Shown: positions 1 to 12,316, numbered from the stretch's first letter. The stretch: 64,000 bases of DNA from Timema cristinae (GCA_039000515.1 JBCFYV010000024.1:13492802-13556801), one strand, 5' to 3'. Numbers and translations: made by a program. Notes: a model not told the origin generated them from the sequence alone.

Positions 1-440
1 GAAATTCAAAATTTTAGTACGAAATGTTGAGCCATGTGTACCCAATATTGATATTTTATTGGTCCAAATATAATAAATGAGGACTTAAATTCTTTAAAAA
101 TAAATGTGTAAAGTTTAAAACCGGGGGTAAAAAAATGTTTTACGTAAGTATAGCGCAATTTGTGATCGAATTTGCTAGTGTATATTATTTCATTTCACAT
201 ATATTACGATTTTTGGTGAATATCTCACTTTTTAGATATAAGGATACCAAAAATATATTAAATGTTCCAAACCTGTCATAATAAAGAGATTCACATTTGA
301 CATTTATATTTGTGCTATTATTAAATCAAACAGGCGTTGAAACACTTGTTGTGAGATCTAGACACTAGATAAGACTTTTCTGCAGCATTTATAAGAGCAC
401 GTGGTTTGAGAACAATGATCGAGAATGATAGTTGAATTTA
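1..440. other. AT-rich DNA, no gene seen
   Basis: No open frame with recognisable protein similarity and no repeat I can name. It ends where a truncated SINE-A copy begins. Confidence 0.5.
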
Positions 441-696
441 ACGAGGAGAGTCCAATCCTCGGTCCCGGCACAGATTTATCTGATTGCCAAACCCTTCTTT
501 CACCTCTGACAAGACGTGTATTAATCACAACTTGTGAAGGTGTGGAATGCCAGGCCTCCACCGTGGTTCGGACCCCACGTTAAACTGTAGGTCCCATTTC
601 ATCTCACAATCGCCGTACCATTACACATTAGGTAAGTGCGTATAGCTCAAACGGGTAGTAAGACGTGGTGATAGTAATAATAATAATAATTATTAT

Positions 697-734
<38 letters not shown>

Positions 735-745
735 TAATAATATTA
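441..745 (+). mobile_element. SINE-A copy, 5' truncated, long AAT-type tail
   Basis: The copy starts near the Pol III B-box (gtccaatcctcggtcccggc) and lacks the A-box half of the tRNA-like head. The body matches the other SINE-A copies: the cacctctgacaagacg stretch, the gtggttcgg-ccacgttaaactgtagg stretch and the taagtgcgtat 3' part. It ends in an irregular run of AAT/ATT units. SINE-A is my working label for a tRNA-derived SINE found nine times in this window. Confidence 0.85.
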
Positions 746-3478
746 ACAACAAGGATGAGATTAAGGGAGTCGGGTTCTGATGGAAATCTGGGGTTGGAAG
801 AACTCGTGTTGAGTCTTGCTTGGTAAAAATATCTCAGCTACGCCAAGTACTTCTAGGTAAATCATCTAGCCCTGAAAACGAAGACGATATCCAAGGCTGT
901 TGGAGAAGAACGTTTTAAAAGTCTTCTCTAAAATGTAGTTGTTTTCCAGGAACCATCTGCTACAAACTGCATGCTTATTCAATGTTCAAAACTGAAATAC
1001 AAGAAATAGGTTTAAGTCACTCTAGATATAAATAAAACTTACTACATTTGAACTCATATTTTTTCGTTTCTTTAAGTAGTGCCCCTTACAGGTCTTGACT
1101 GAACACACTCAAATACTTATAGTGATGCTCAAACTCATGGGACGAGGAAAGCCAGGGTTCTATGAATATCAGACATCAAGGTATTCCCTCCCCCTTCCCT
1201 TTATTATCTATCATCCTACCACGTCTTTTTACTCCTCTCAATAACACCCTCGATTAACCTTCCAGCTTATCTTCTTAACGGCTCTTTTGTCACAAATCCT
1301 CCCCAGGATCTAAAAACCTATCACCTTCTCATAATAAATTCCAGTTCCTCAATCTCCTCTGACGGTCTGTCACTTTACTTTACTCCTCTCTTTCCTCCTG
1401 GGACTACGCCCCCATTCTGGAAACACAATGTCACCTTCAGCGACGATGACGACCACTTGAAAAGGGACATGTTTTTAGATCGGGAGTCCTTCTATAACTA
1501 TTTTTTTTTTTCTGCTTTGTGTTCAACACAAGGGCTATTCTTGGCTAGTGAATTTGATATGACGTAGAAGACAATATAAGAGTAGGTCTGCTGACAGTGC
1601 TTCTTCCTTAGAGTTTGATTGCTTCCCACTGGTTTACTGAGTTATGTAACTCTAGTTATGGAATGAGCGATATGGTTGGAGTAAAATATATGTTGTGGGG
1701 TGTGAGTGGCTAAGAGAATAGTTCGTAGGTGCCAGATAGAAGGGTGATAAGACTGGTTGTAGATAAGAAGGTGATAAGAAGGTGAATGGCTGGTACGTTA
1801 TGGCTATTCTATTGAATACTGTGCTAGACGAGGTAAGGAATCCTGCGAGCAAAATGGCTTCAGATTGAAAGTAGAGATGGGTAACAAATCACTGACAGTG
1901 ATTTGTCACCATCACTCCCAAAATTAGTGAATATCGTAAACAAACTCTTCATTTTTTTAATCTAGATAAATAGATTTAAATACATCACAGATAGCCTATC
2001 TAAACTAAAACTTTACTAACACTTATATTTAGGAAATTAAATATGAATTATTAATTATGATTCCATTTTGATCAATTTAGAAAGTAAACCATATTTGACT
2101 TGTCACATGCAAACTGACTTTTGTTGAATAAATATTTAAAATGAAAAATAATAGAATACAAAATAATTCTATTTGATCATAATTTTTAAACCAAAGGATT
2201 CTTAGCTGCATGGTGTTTATTTACATTTTCATCATCACAATTAGCAAGACAATATGGTGGAATGTGAACGAAAGGTTGTTAATTTCCCTTGCGATAATCA
2301 CGTCCAATTAAGAAATCAATAGCATTTTAACCCTATCTAACTTAATTAAAACGCCATCCCTAGAAAATACAAACGTGGTTTATTTTTCGGATGAAAAAGG
2401 ATGAAAAACCTAATTAATCATTGCAAGTGGCAGGTAATTATTATATGGAATGAATGCAAAAACCTATTCCATTATGAATGTTGGCCTAATTTCCTCATTT
2501 TTGTTGTAAACCAACACGTAGATGTAGGCCAATGAAAGTTTACATAGCAGAAAAATAAATTAAAACCCTATCACGTTATTACGGAAATGATGACTCGAAA
2601 GTTTTTAGAAAATTTAACACTATAGCGAAGAGTTAGCTCATATAAAACAATACTACGTTAATTATATTGTTATAATTATTTTAAAAAATTTTACAGTCTT
2701 GGTAGATGTCTAATTTTATAAACAAAAAACTATTAACCTAATGTCAATTTGTTTTTGAAAGTATCTTATTAAGTTTAATAGATTGATTCATTTATATAAA
2801 ATGAAAGTTCAGTCATTTATTTAAATAATGCATATAAAATATTTCTTTATGTAAGATATACAATTTATTTGTAAAATTATTTAAAGATTTAAAGATATAG
2901 TACAAACTAATAGTAATATATAGGTAGCATATTAATGCTCCCTAAAATAATAGGATATCAACTACAACTATTTAATTTTACTTTCATACATCTAATAATT
3001 CATAAAATGATTTTATTAGTTTTATTAATGATGTAGACGGTACAGTATTTGATAATTTTTATTTGTCTGTAGTATTTTTATAAGAATAGCATAACCACAC
3101 ACATTAATTTTGAATATAAATACTTATAAAATTAATTCATATAGTTGATTGATAGAAAAATAATTAATTAATTATTTTTGTAATAAAAATATATATCTAT
3201 GTACATGAAAGGACAATTATTCCTATTTATTTTTACAGGGCAAAATTACCTTAATAGTAACACAAATAATTTTGCTTTAGATTTAAAAACTACTTACATA
3301 AATGATCACTTGTTCAAACAACTTAAAAAAAGCATACATTCCTGTTACAGTTTTAGATAGTATTTGTTAAATTATCGAAATAAAATAATATACAACTATA
3401 AAGGTGTGTATAAAACAAACTATGAAAATAAATATTAACCAGTCCATAAACTGGGTGCACAAACGAATGCAATAAAAG
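746..3478. other. AT-rich intergenic or intronic DNA
   Basis: No gene is supported. About 1180-1470 is C/T-rich and less AT-biased than its surroundings, but all frames carry stops. About 1880-3340 is very AT-rich with no clear repeat structure. Confidence 0.5.
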
Positions 3479-3768
3479 ATTATTATTATTATTATTATTA
3501 TTATTAGCACCGCGACTTACTGCCGTTCGGGTTATACGCACTTACGCTAATGTGTAATGGTTTGGGTTGATTGTGAGATGAAATGAAGGACCTACAGTTT
3601 AACGTGGAATCCGAACCACGGTGGCGGCCTGGCATTCCCCACATTCACAAGATGTCTTGTCAGAGGTGAAGGAAGGGTTTTGGTAAATCAGATAAATCTG
3701 TGCCGGGACGAGGATAGAACCCCGGCCGCCAGCACGAAGTCTAACACCTTACCCCTAGACCACTGCAA
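3479..3768 (-). mobile_element. SINE-A copy, near full length, minus strand
   Basis: Read on the minus strand it runs from the tRNA-like head (agtggtctaggggtaaggtg at the 3768 end) through the B-box to the shared 3' tail and an AAT tail (TTATTA on the plus strand near 3480-3506). Several substitutions and one-base insertions separate it from the youngest copies. Confidence 0.9.
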
Positions 3769-4080
3769 TATAAAGAAAACGCAATATTTGCCTAAGAGCG
3801 ATGGTTTTTTTTAGCCTACCAATAAAATTAGGCTGCTAGTAGCAAGTGTGTTAAATCTATCAATAGTATTAAAAATGTCAAAATGAGAAGTTTTCCTAGC
3901 ACTCAATGGACCAACATACAATAATATTGCCTAGCGCCTGTAAACTAGACTGTTCCGGCTCTAGCGCGCGTACTTGCTCGCTCCAGTCTGGCACCTCTCA
4001 TTACAACGAATGTGTTCTATTTTATATTTTAGTCGCTCACTCGCCCAGTTGGTGATGTGAAAGCAAACTACACACATTAT

Positions 4081-4097
4081 TATTATTATTATTATTA

Positions 4098-4138
<41 letters not shown>

Positions 4139-4400
4139 GCACCGCGTCTTACACCCGTTCGGGTTATACGCACTTACGCTAATGTGTAATGGTAGGGTGA
4201 TTGTGAGATGAAATGAAGGACCTACAGTTTAACGTGGAATCCGAACCACGGTGGCGGCCTGGCATTCCCCACATTCACAAGATGTCTTGTCAGAGGAGAA
4301 GGAAGGGTTTGGTAATCAGATAAATCTTTGCCGGGACCGAGGATTGAACCCCGGCTGTCAGCATAGAAGTCTGACACCTTACCCTAGACCACCAGGTCAC
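4081..4400 (-). mobile_element. Full-length SINE-A with 13-bp target duplication
   Basis: The head (gtgacctggtggtctagggt read on the minus strand) is at 4400 and the AAT tail at 4081. The sequence ctacacacattat occurs at both 4068-4080 and 4401-4413, a clean target-site duplication that fixes both ends and shows retroposition. The tail holds about 20 ATT units with one interruption. Confidence 0.95.
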
Positions 4401-4489
4401 CTACACACATTATCATTGGATAAAAGAGCATCAGAGTTTAGCAAAGAGAATAAAAGTTAATGAAATAATAGCTTTTAAAAGAGACAGAT

Positions 4490-5210
4490 TGATCTCTGCA
4501 ATTACCTGCATAATTCAAATTTTAACAAAAAAAAAAGTGTTTTCTATAATTGTTTGATTGAGTTTTATCCCAATATTTCTTGTACCCAATTTTTCAAATT
4601 AAACTTTTTATTATTTTTAATTATATTTTGTGTTCTTTGTACCTATATGATTAAAATATTCTAAATGTCTACTATACCTAGATTTTTTAAATTATTTTTT
4701 GATACTTTAAACCCCACCCTCCCCCATCACCCTATTTTCTAAATCTGTACCATGTAATTTATGTTGTTTTTTTCTTGTTATCTGGTATAGCATATACACC
4801 TTCCTGACAGATTTCAATATTCTATCATCTCAAAGATTATTGATTTCTAAGGTTTTAGAAATTCTCAATAATTACTATTCTCCTAGCCCCAATCACCAAT
4901 CGTTGTTTTGAAATTATAAATGTTCAGATTCATTCAGTTTTCTAAAGTTGTCCATAATAATAAAATGCAAATATTTACCTTTCATACCATACGGAATGGG
5001 TTTTATTATATTAGTTTATTATTTTTTAATTACTTATGACAGGGAGATCGGGCTTTGAAACTTGGTCGGGTGTCCTAGGGTGTATTTTCCTAAATTTTTC
5101 CCACTCTCCTTCTAGGAAAATACGGGTACACATTCCTATATTGTCTAGTCTTTCTCATCCCTAACACATTAGCTTAGTTAGTGTTTAAGTTCTATGAGTG
5201 ACATTTAATC
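4490..5210 (+). repeat. Composite AT-rich repeat fused to a SINE-C 3' half, copy 1
   Basis: About 550 bp of AT-rich sequence (4490-5035) runs straight into a SINE-C-like tail that starts inside the tRNA-like head, just upstream of the B-box (gacagggagatcgggctttg), and continues to about 5210. A second copy with the same junction lies at 62583-63327. Shared landmarks in order are ctctgcaattayctgc, tatttcttg, a C-rich run (ccaccctcccccatcaccc against ctccctccccccaacc), gttttgaaattataaa and yaatgaca. The shared junction suggests a unit that moved as a whole. Confidence 0.6.
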
Positions 5211-5319
5211 CTTTGCATCCACTTGCTAAATCAGTGTTATAAGGTGGCCTTTGCGAGTCCATAGTTTCACTTGCTCTTTGTGTTACCAAAGAAAAATTGC
5301 TTTGCTACCAGTATTCTTC

Positions 5320-5323
5320 AAGT
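5320..5323. repeat. Target-site duplication AAGT, left side
   Basis: AAGT directly precedes the left LTR and recurs at 18342-18345 directly after the right LTR. A 4-bp duplication fits integration by a Ty3/gypsy-type integrase. Chance agreement of 4 bp is 1 in 256, so this supports but does not prove one insertion event. Confidence 0.75.
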
Positions 5324-5854
5324 TGTAATAATTAAAACGCTAGCCTGATAAGAAATGTCTATACGCCATCGTAAGGGTAATATTATTTTTTAAAAATTAA
5401 TTATATTATTTTATAAATTAAAAGTTCTGGTGTTTTTTATAGTCTTTAATTTTAATTTTAAATGAATTAACTGTTTACTTTTAGCTAGATATCACACGCA
5501 TTTTATATTTTGATAAAAGCCCGACTATTGCGTTAAATGAATCTTAGCTATACATGTTCTTGTCGAGAAGGAAGGATCACCAACAGTGAGGAGATTGCGC
5601 ATTTGAAGGGTATATCAAGGGACATTTCCTTCTTGAAGCTTCCTAGAAGAAAAGGGGTGAGGTCATCCAGGTGCGTCTCTTTCCACGGAAAGTGCGTTGT
5701 CTTTTTAAATAGAGACGTAGAAGGATTTCACCACACCTTACAACTCGACAGTTCTACACAAAAATCTTACAGCCCGCTCGAATATTAAATATAGTAATTT
5801 TGAATATAGATTTGAATAATAACATATTGATATGTATAATTTCATATCATTACA
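5324..5854 (-). repeat. 3' LTR of the 13 kb retrotransposon (531 bp)
   Basis: It matches 17817-18341 over its whole length. Differences are a few substitutions, short indels (for example acaaaaatc against acaaataaatc) and an extra attgatat at about 5825-5832. The ends are TGTAATAA and ATTACA. The 83-codon open frame inside it at 5537-5788 has a counterpart in the other LTR but looks non-coding. Confidence 0.9.
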
Positions 5855-5864
5855 GTTACCCCCT
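5855..5864 (-). other. Polypurine tract beside the 3' LTR
   Basis: Read on the minus strand this is TAGGGGGTAAC directly abutting the TGTAAT end of the LTR. A purine run at this place is where plus-strand DNA synthesis starts in LTR retroelements, so it marks this LTR as the 3' one. Confidence 0.7.
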
Positions 5865-6885
5865 AATTGCTGGAAAGATTGAACGTGTGTGATATCTAAC
5901 AGCAATTACATAATGTACATGTTTCTTATAAATACATTTAAAATTGAATATACAGAACCAAATTATTTTTAAGTACAATTGTTGAGTTAAGGTTTGTCCT
6001 CAACCATACCATAGAGAAATGTATACTATAGAGAGGACATCAAAGGTTAAAATATTCAGTCAAGTTTTTTGGGTGGTTTTTCCACTGAGTCTCAAAAATT
6101 TTAGTTCTGTCGAGTGACCGCTTCGAACGCTAGTGTTTCAACTTTTGGTTTCTTTAAAAGCGTCATGTTACTATAGCAACCAATCTCTTACAGTGTTGTC
6201 TATATTTACCTTCATTTTCATCATTCATTGAGTTAGGGTAAAGTATGTCTGGCCCATAGTGGTTTGCGTGGTTGAGGGGAAGGGGGTGGCATTCACAATG
6301 TACTTACAACAGGCAGGTACGAGAACCGCCACTTGCTAAAGGAGGGGATGGGGAGTACGAGTCCCAGCTTATTGTATTTACAGTTTTAAAGAAAACCCTA
6401 ACAAACCACAGAGCTAGTTTCATGTCTGTGGGCCTGGCTCAGAAAATACAGTGGCCGGCTTTGATACTTTATTGAATGGGGTCCAAATAAAGACATGCTA
6501 ATTTTGATAATATAATTTCAACGTTGTAATTAGATTTATAGCACCATACGTGAGTAAAAATGATTTTTTATTTTATTTGGACATCTTTACCCCCAAAATA
6601 ATAGACTAAAGTTAGATCGAAAATCAAAATATTTTGTCCTTCTTGGGTGCCAATATTTATTAAGATTTAGTCGAAATATATCAATTTTGTCCAAATATTA
6701 CGAAGAAACAACCGTTACATTTCTCTTTTTATCTTGAAACGTAAAGAACTTAATAAAAGATACATAAGATTGGTTTCTTAGATTATGTCAATATAAGGTG
6801 GAACATCAAAAAAACAAAAGCTGTACAATGCAAACACCTTGGCAATTAGTTAATTAACTATTACAAACACGACATTTGAAGTGGG
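5865..6885. other. Interior of LTR element, no coding frame
   Basis: The stretch next to the 3' LTR has no recognisable protein. A motif at about 6109-6140 (ttctgtcgagtgaccgc) recurs inverted at about 13125-13162. A GC-richer patch lies at 6240-6470, and its 67-codon frame has no recognisable similarity. Confidence 0.5.
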
Positions 6886-7246
6886 AATGTAAGGGACGCG
6901 AGAAAAAAAGTGTTTAGTTTTTATATCAAAACAATTTTTTGGCCTAAATAAATAAAATATGCTTCAATATAAACATGTTAGTTTAATTTTCTTCACATGA
7001 TGATGTCAATAGTTGTTGGATATCTGTCATAAGCATGGTGGTATTACCTAAAAAACCTTTAAATGAAGAGAAAAAGTTGTCATTATATTCCAGGACACCA
7101 TTTACAGATATTCAAGAACTATCAATATCACCATGTGGAGGAAATTAAACTCTATGTTTCTATTAAAGCCATATTCTATTTATTTTGACCAAAAAGGTTT
7201 TGATATATAAAATGAAAAACACAACTTTTCTCGCGTCTCCTACATC
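6886..7246. mobile_element. Foldback MITE (FB family), inside the LTR element
   Basis: The two halves are inverted copies. The outer ends pair (gaatgtaagggacgcgagaa with the complement of ttctcgcgtctcctacatc). Within, atctgtcataagcatggtgg mirrors ggacaccatttacagatatt and gttagtttaattttcttcac mirrors gaggaaattaaactctat. Related elements are at 19145-19483, 25770-25930 (right half), 31748-32109 and 34155-34557. No transposase is encoded. Confidence 0.7.
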
Positions 7247-8505
7247 TTCTCTATAAGGCTCCTTAAACTTAATTATGTTCTTCTTTAAACATCATAATAG
7301 CAATATTGACACCTAAATAAATAAAATGAATTAATACAATTTTTACAAATATAATAAACATGAGACTCAATTAAAAATTATATTTGTAAAAAATATATAA
7401 ACATTATAATGTACACATTATTTCATAAGAAATTAAATTTAAGCTAAACATTTATAGTACAGTTATATTAATTATGAATTATATATTTTGACAAATATAT
7501 TATTTTGATAAGAATTGGAACTAATATCAACTTAATATGTTTTATATGCTATGCATAGCAAATTTGTTAAATATATTAAAACAATATTATTAATAAATAA
7601 TTTAAACATGTTATGTATGATATAATATAGATTAATTAAAGATTAGTAAATAGATTTAAATTCATATTTTCTTATGTTATTTAAAATAAAATTGTGCCTT
7701 ACCATTCGTTTGGTCCCTTTCTCCAAACCAATGATGAAGAATGATTATTTTTTAAATATCAAGATATTTTTAAATTTCACTGTATTTTGCAACATTTTCA
7801 ACTAAACAATTTTAAATGTCTTTAATTTTATACAAAACTTGAATTAATCTGAAACTTAAATAGTTAAAATAAGCCTAATTTTTATGGTAGGTAATATTAA
7901 TAACCATTGATAATGCACCCAATTTTAAATCAGTGGAATTAAAATATTCAATAACGAACACAAGTTTAGCACTTAAATATTTAATGACAAATAGTAGGCC
8001 TACATTATGTAATTAATTGTACATCTAATAGAATGAGAGTTAAAAAAAATCACTTTCCCAAATAATTAATGAATAATTAAAATAAACACAATATCCGTGT
8101 CAAAAAACCTTGCAGATGTTGTAGGCTAATATAGTTTGGTACAGCCATCAATTAAGTCCAAGAATAATAAATAAACATAATCTTATCTATATTAGAAAAG
8201 TGTGCGAAGTAAATTTGTTTTCCGATTTGAAGCAATCTTGAATTGACTGTATGAAATAATCTAGGAACCGAAACGAAGTTCAAATATGTTGATAATTATT
8301 CTTTCGTGCTTGCAAAGAGTGAACATACATTAAGTATTTTAGCTTTAAATATGTTTATTGGTGAAGCAAGTTAAACTTTTGGAGTTTTGCAAGCCCCTAC
8401 TAGATTCTATAAATGCTTTAGTGCTATGATGACTAAGTCAATAATTTAACCCAATTAATTTAAATTAAATAGTAAGATTCTAGTATCCGACCAGTTACTT
8501 GTCCG
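7247..8505. other. AT-rich DNA inside LTR element
   Basis: No gene, clear repeat or structured element is visible. It is over 70% A+T and all frames carry frequent stops. Confidence 0.5.
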
Positions 8506-10192
8506 TTAGTTATTCCTCAGTTTTTTCAAGTTCGGATGTCCTTTACCACCATTTATCAGTTTTCTTTTGGTGTCTCTTGTAGATCTTGACGGCCACTTAA
8601 GTCCATGCCTTTCTCTAGCTATTAGAAGACATTTCAATAAATATTGTTTGTGATTTTCACATTCCATAAACCAAGTAGGAAAATATTTCATAGTATTAAA
8701 GATCAATTCTCTTGTGATAATTTCTAAAAGTTAACTTAATGACAAATGCTGTCGAAGATTTCTACAAATTTTCGTAACTGGAACTTACATACACTCCATA
8801 ATTCAGCAGAGGCTGGAGTTAGTTGTCCTAGGTCCAAGTTTGTTGAAGACTTTGTAGTTTAGTATGTTCTATAATGTGTAAGAATTTGGACTTGAAAATA
8901 AACGTGAGAATTTTGATCCAGGAATTTTTCCTTGCAAGTTAGGCATTGAAATTTGTTCAAACATTGTTTGGCAGCATAACCTGAAAAATAATATGTGGCA
9001 TTATCTTCCAATAGTTGAGTAATAGAAATATCAGTTGTGTTTTCTATATTAGAATTGGCTGCTGATAATGGTGTTAGATTTTCTTTTAAACTACCATTTT
9101 GTAGCTCGCGTGCAACCTGAAAAGTATTAACACTTCTAAGGCACTAGCAACAAGAGCCGCCAATAGCACATTGAGTTCTTTGTCAAAAAAAAACTTTTTT
9201 CTTTTGAGATTTTACTTTGTTTTGAATCGGAAGAGTCATTTAATGATGTGTTACCATTGTTTTGCATTGTAGTGGAAGAAAACACCAAGTTAAAATCATC
9301 ATCCATTTCACAATTAGCTGATTGAGGAGGAATTGTAAATTTTACTGACATTGTGTGTTGCATAATTCTTTGAAATTGTTCTGCAGTAGGATTATTACCA
9401 TTACCACATCTATATCTTAAGACAGAGAATAAGTTTTCTAATGGGTCTTGTTGGAGGTGGGATGTAATCAGATAGGAAATTCCTTCATTTTTAAGATCAT
9501 TCCAAAGTAATTAAATGCCTGTAATAGTAATTTGGAAGCTATTGAAAGTGGGTGGAAGACTTTTTATTATCAGCAAAGCTCCAATTTTTTATCCAATCCA
9601 AACATTAGGTTAAGTTTTCTTCCACTTGGGGATTTGAACTGGAAAGTGCTCTTCGATTTGGATTAGAATTGTATAGAGACTTGCTGTTTAAATTGTCGAA
9701 CAAGTCATTCATACGACTTACAAAGTTAGCAACGCACACAATATTTCTATCTTGTTCCTTGGCAGAGCTTGCTAAAGCCATTAGAGATGCATATACATCA
9801 TTGCTAGATACTTGAGATGCAGTTTGACGCTCATTTTATCAAATGGTCCTGGATGAATATGACAGTCACTCAATTTTGTTGATGCTCTAGAAGTTACACA
9901 AGATGCGTTAACTGATGCCATTTTTTCTATAATTCTCCAGGAAACAATATCATCACCCATTTTTAAATCATTTGTTAACCAGTTATTTCGTACGCATTTA
10001 AGTAAATGAGGAACATCGTACAAACTGTAAACCTTTCTATTATTGAACCAAATAAATGGTTGCTCTACTGTAACTCCTAAATGCTCAAGAGCTTTCCTAT
10101 TTGAAGTGCCTTGATCACATACTGTAGCTCTAACGTTAGCCCTATTAGTGTCTCTAACATCATGCCAATTAAGAGCATTAAGTCCAAATATT
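8506..10192 (-). pseudogene. P-element/THAP9-type transposase relic
   Basis: Minus-strand frames, broken by shifts, follow the family order. First comes a CDQGTSNRKAL motif (about 10085-10115), then YDVPHLLKCVRNNW (about 9980-10023), KLSDCHIHPGPFDKM, a segment with MNDLFDNLNS (about 9660-9720, shifted frame), and QQDPLENLFSVLRYRCGNGN (about 9395-9455). After these come a cysteine-bearing segment and a C-terminal HKQYLLKCLLIARERHGLKW (about 8590-8650). The CDQG aspartate and the LENLFS glutamate correspond to conserved catalytic positions of P/THAP9 transposases. The N-terminal THAP finger is not visible. A SINE-B fragment interrupts the upstream side at 10192; a short frame with HYFKSDDFVPIDHINQ at about 10495-10560 may be a further piece beyond it. 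Several frame breaks and stops make it non-functional. It lies in the same orientation as the host retrotransposon. Confidence 0.85.
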
Positions 10193-10425
10193 TAACGCGC
10201 TACTCTATCGTTGGACTAGACTGCTGAAGACGTAGAAGATCCGAGGTTCAGCCCCAGTTGGGTGCACTGAGGGTGGATTTTCCTAAATGGTTTTCCACTT
10301 TCGCTCCACGCAAATGTGGGTGAAGTTCCTCTAATTAAGCCTTATTAATCCCTAACCCATTAGTGTAATTAGTTCATAGGGCGTATAGACCGAACAGTTA
10401 GTGAGACAAAGTATTTAAAAAAAAA
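10192..10425 (+). mobile_element. SINE-B/C fragment inserted beside the transposase relic
   Basis: It has the body signature ggttttccact...cacgcaaatgtggg...cctctaatt...cccattagtgtaatta and a degenerate tail (gcgtatagaccgaacagtta). The start of the tRNA-like head is missing: it begins at aacgcgct. It separates the recognisable transposase relic from a possible further piece upstream. Confidence 0.75.
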
Positions 10426-10924
10426 TTTAAAGAATTTAATAAATGACTATACATTTTGTATACATTTAATTTATTTTTATTTATATTTTAGATGTACCTG
10501 ACCTGGTTTATATGATCAATAGGAACAAAGTCATCTGACTTAAAATAATGTGTAGCGCAGTGTTTTCCAACCTTGAGGTTACGACGTGTTTAGGGTGGAG
10601 TCGCAATGATTGAGGTTTTAGTTTTATACTTATTTTTAAGTTATTATAACTATAAGTAAGTTCAAAACTAAAATATAAATGTACACGGTTAAAATAATAT
10701 CAACTGTTAAGATACTTATTTTTATTTTTGCTAGTTATCCAGCTCTGGCAATAAGCCTTTTATGTATTGGGCGATTGGCGCTGCTAGCTCAACTTCCGAA
10801 ACATCGACCAGGCTCATTGATTCTCTTTTGCGACCTTTTAGTCCCTTTCATGTAAACATTAACTAAGAAATTTCATATAATTAAAACAAGTATTAGTGAG
10901 CAAGCGGGTTTAACATTACTCTTG

Positions 10925-11100
10925 TTTGGTTTGGTTGTTGGTATTCGAATACCAGCCGAATGTACTAGGGGTGATTTTTCTAAATTATTTTCTCATCTCC
11001 CTTCACGAAAATAAAGGTACATTTCCTTTTTTAATCCTTTCTACCTCAATTGTGTAATTAAATGTGGATATACCAGACGGGTACTAAGACGAAGTGAAAA
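10925..11100 (+). mobile_element. Degenerate SINE-C fragment
   Basis: The order of remnants is a B-box-like tattcgaataccagccg, then ggtgatttttctaaattatt, then ccttcacgaaaata, then a tail with ataccagacgggtactaaga. Heavily mutated, so an old copy. Confidence 0.55.
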
Positions 11101-11629
11101 GATTAATCTATAAACCTGGATTAGAACGATTGAAGGTTTTTAGATAACTTTGATTACCATTTTTTATTACTTCCGTAGGCTTATATTTACTAAATATGAT
11201 TACTCAATTATGAAACGCTAACCTTAAGAATTGTAACGACCATCTTTTTATTATTTTTGAAGAGTTACAAATGACCAAATTTGTTTATTTATATTGAATT
11301 TAAAAGTCCCTGACTAAAGGTTGAAAGAAGATTTTTTTTTTAAATCCACACCATTATTGTGATGATGTAAACTTGGCTGTAGATAGGTCTACATGAGGTT
11401 TTCTCTTATATTAAAATCTTGGCAATGCAAACCAATTTTATCGAGCCAAATATTTTCTAATGTTTAGTATTTAAAAGGCTTATGAAATCGTTTTTCTATT
11501 GCGCCCCACTACTCAACCAGCCTATACGCATTTTATTAACAACACTCGAATGGAATGAGGAATGTAGAGTTTTTTAAGAATGTCCACCCATATTTACGAT
11601 CAGGCAGATTAGAAAACAATATAAGAAAT

Positions 11630-11700
11630 AGCACCCCGCCCTACACAGGGGTTGAACCCTGAGTTCTCCGTCACTGACTAGCCAGACTAGATGAGCCTGA
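11630..11700 (-). mobile_element. Possible SINE head fragment, minus strand
   Basis: Read on the minus strand there is cagtgacggagaactcaggg followed by a B-box-like ggttcaacccc. This matches the centre of SINE-B/C heads, but the body is not visible, so this is a short remnant at best. Confidence 0.35.
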
Positions 11701-12018
11701 TATTTATTAAATGTACCTACTGATCCGGGTAATTTTATTTTCAAATTTGACATAAGTCTTAAGATAAGTGCAGTTAAATGAAAGCAAAAATATTAACATC
11801 TACCACACCAAATTTACTACCAAAAGCTAAAATTGATGCAAATACTTTTAAATTAGAAACAAAAATATGCCATATTAGCTACTTAGTTTAGTTTGTTAAC
11901 AAAAGAGTTCATTAAATATATAATGTTATTTAAATTCTTCCAAATGTATGAAAACAAATCCTAGGTAATTCTAAAAAAAATACACATACAATTTATTGCA
12001 AAGATAGTTATTCCTACT

Positions 12019-12303
12019 GGTGACCTGGCGGTCTAGGGTAAGGTGTCAGACCTCTGTTCTGGGGTTCCGGGTTAAATCCTCGGTCTCGGCACAGATTTAT
12101 CTGATTGCCAAACCCTTCCTTCACCTCTGACAAGACGTGTATTAATCACAACTTGTGAATGTGGGGAATGCCAAGCCTCCACCGTGGTTCGGATTCCACG
12201 TTTAAACTGTAGGTCCTCCATTTCATCTCACAATCACCCTACTATTACACATTAGCGTAAGTGCGTATAACCCGAACGGGTAGTAAGACGTGGTGCAATA
12301 ATA
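12019..12303 (+). mobile_element. SINE-A copy nested in the LTR element, with target duplication
   Basis: Full length: ggtgacctggcggtctagg head, B-box region gggttaaatcctcggtctcg, body and the 3' end gtagtaagacgtggtgc with a short AAT tail. atagttattccta at 12004-12016 and atagttattacta at 12304-12316 form a 13-bp duplication with one mismatch. Its position shows that SINE-A moved after the surrounding DNA was assembled. Confidence 0.9.
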
Positions 12304-12316
12304 ATAGTTATTACTA

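Noticed and set aside
5537..5788. 83-codon frame on the plus strand
   Set aside because: It lies inside an LTR, antisense to gag. The matching region of the other LTR breaks the frame with indels.
5324..5854. Solo LTR unrelated to the copy at 17817
   Set aside because: The abutting polypurine tract, the same orientation and AAGT on the outer sides of the pair fit one element better than a solo LTR.
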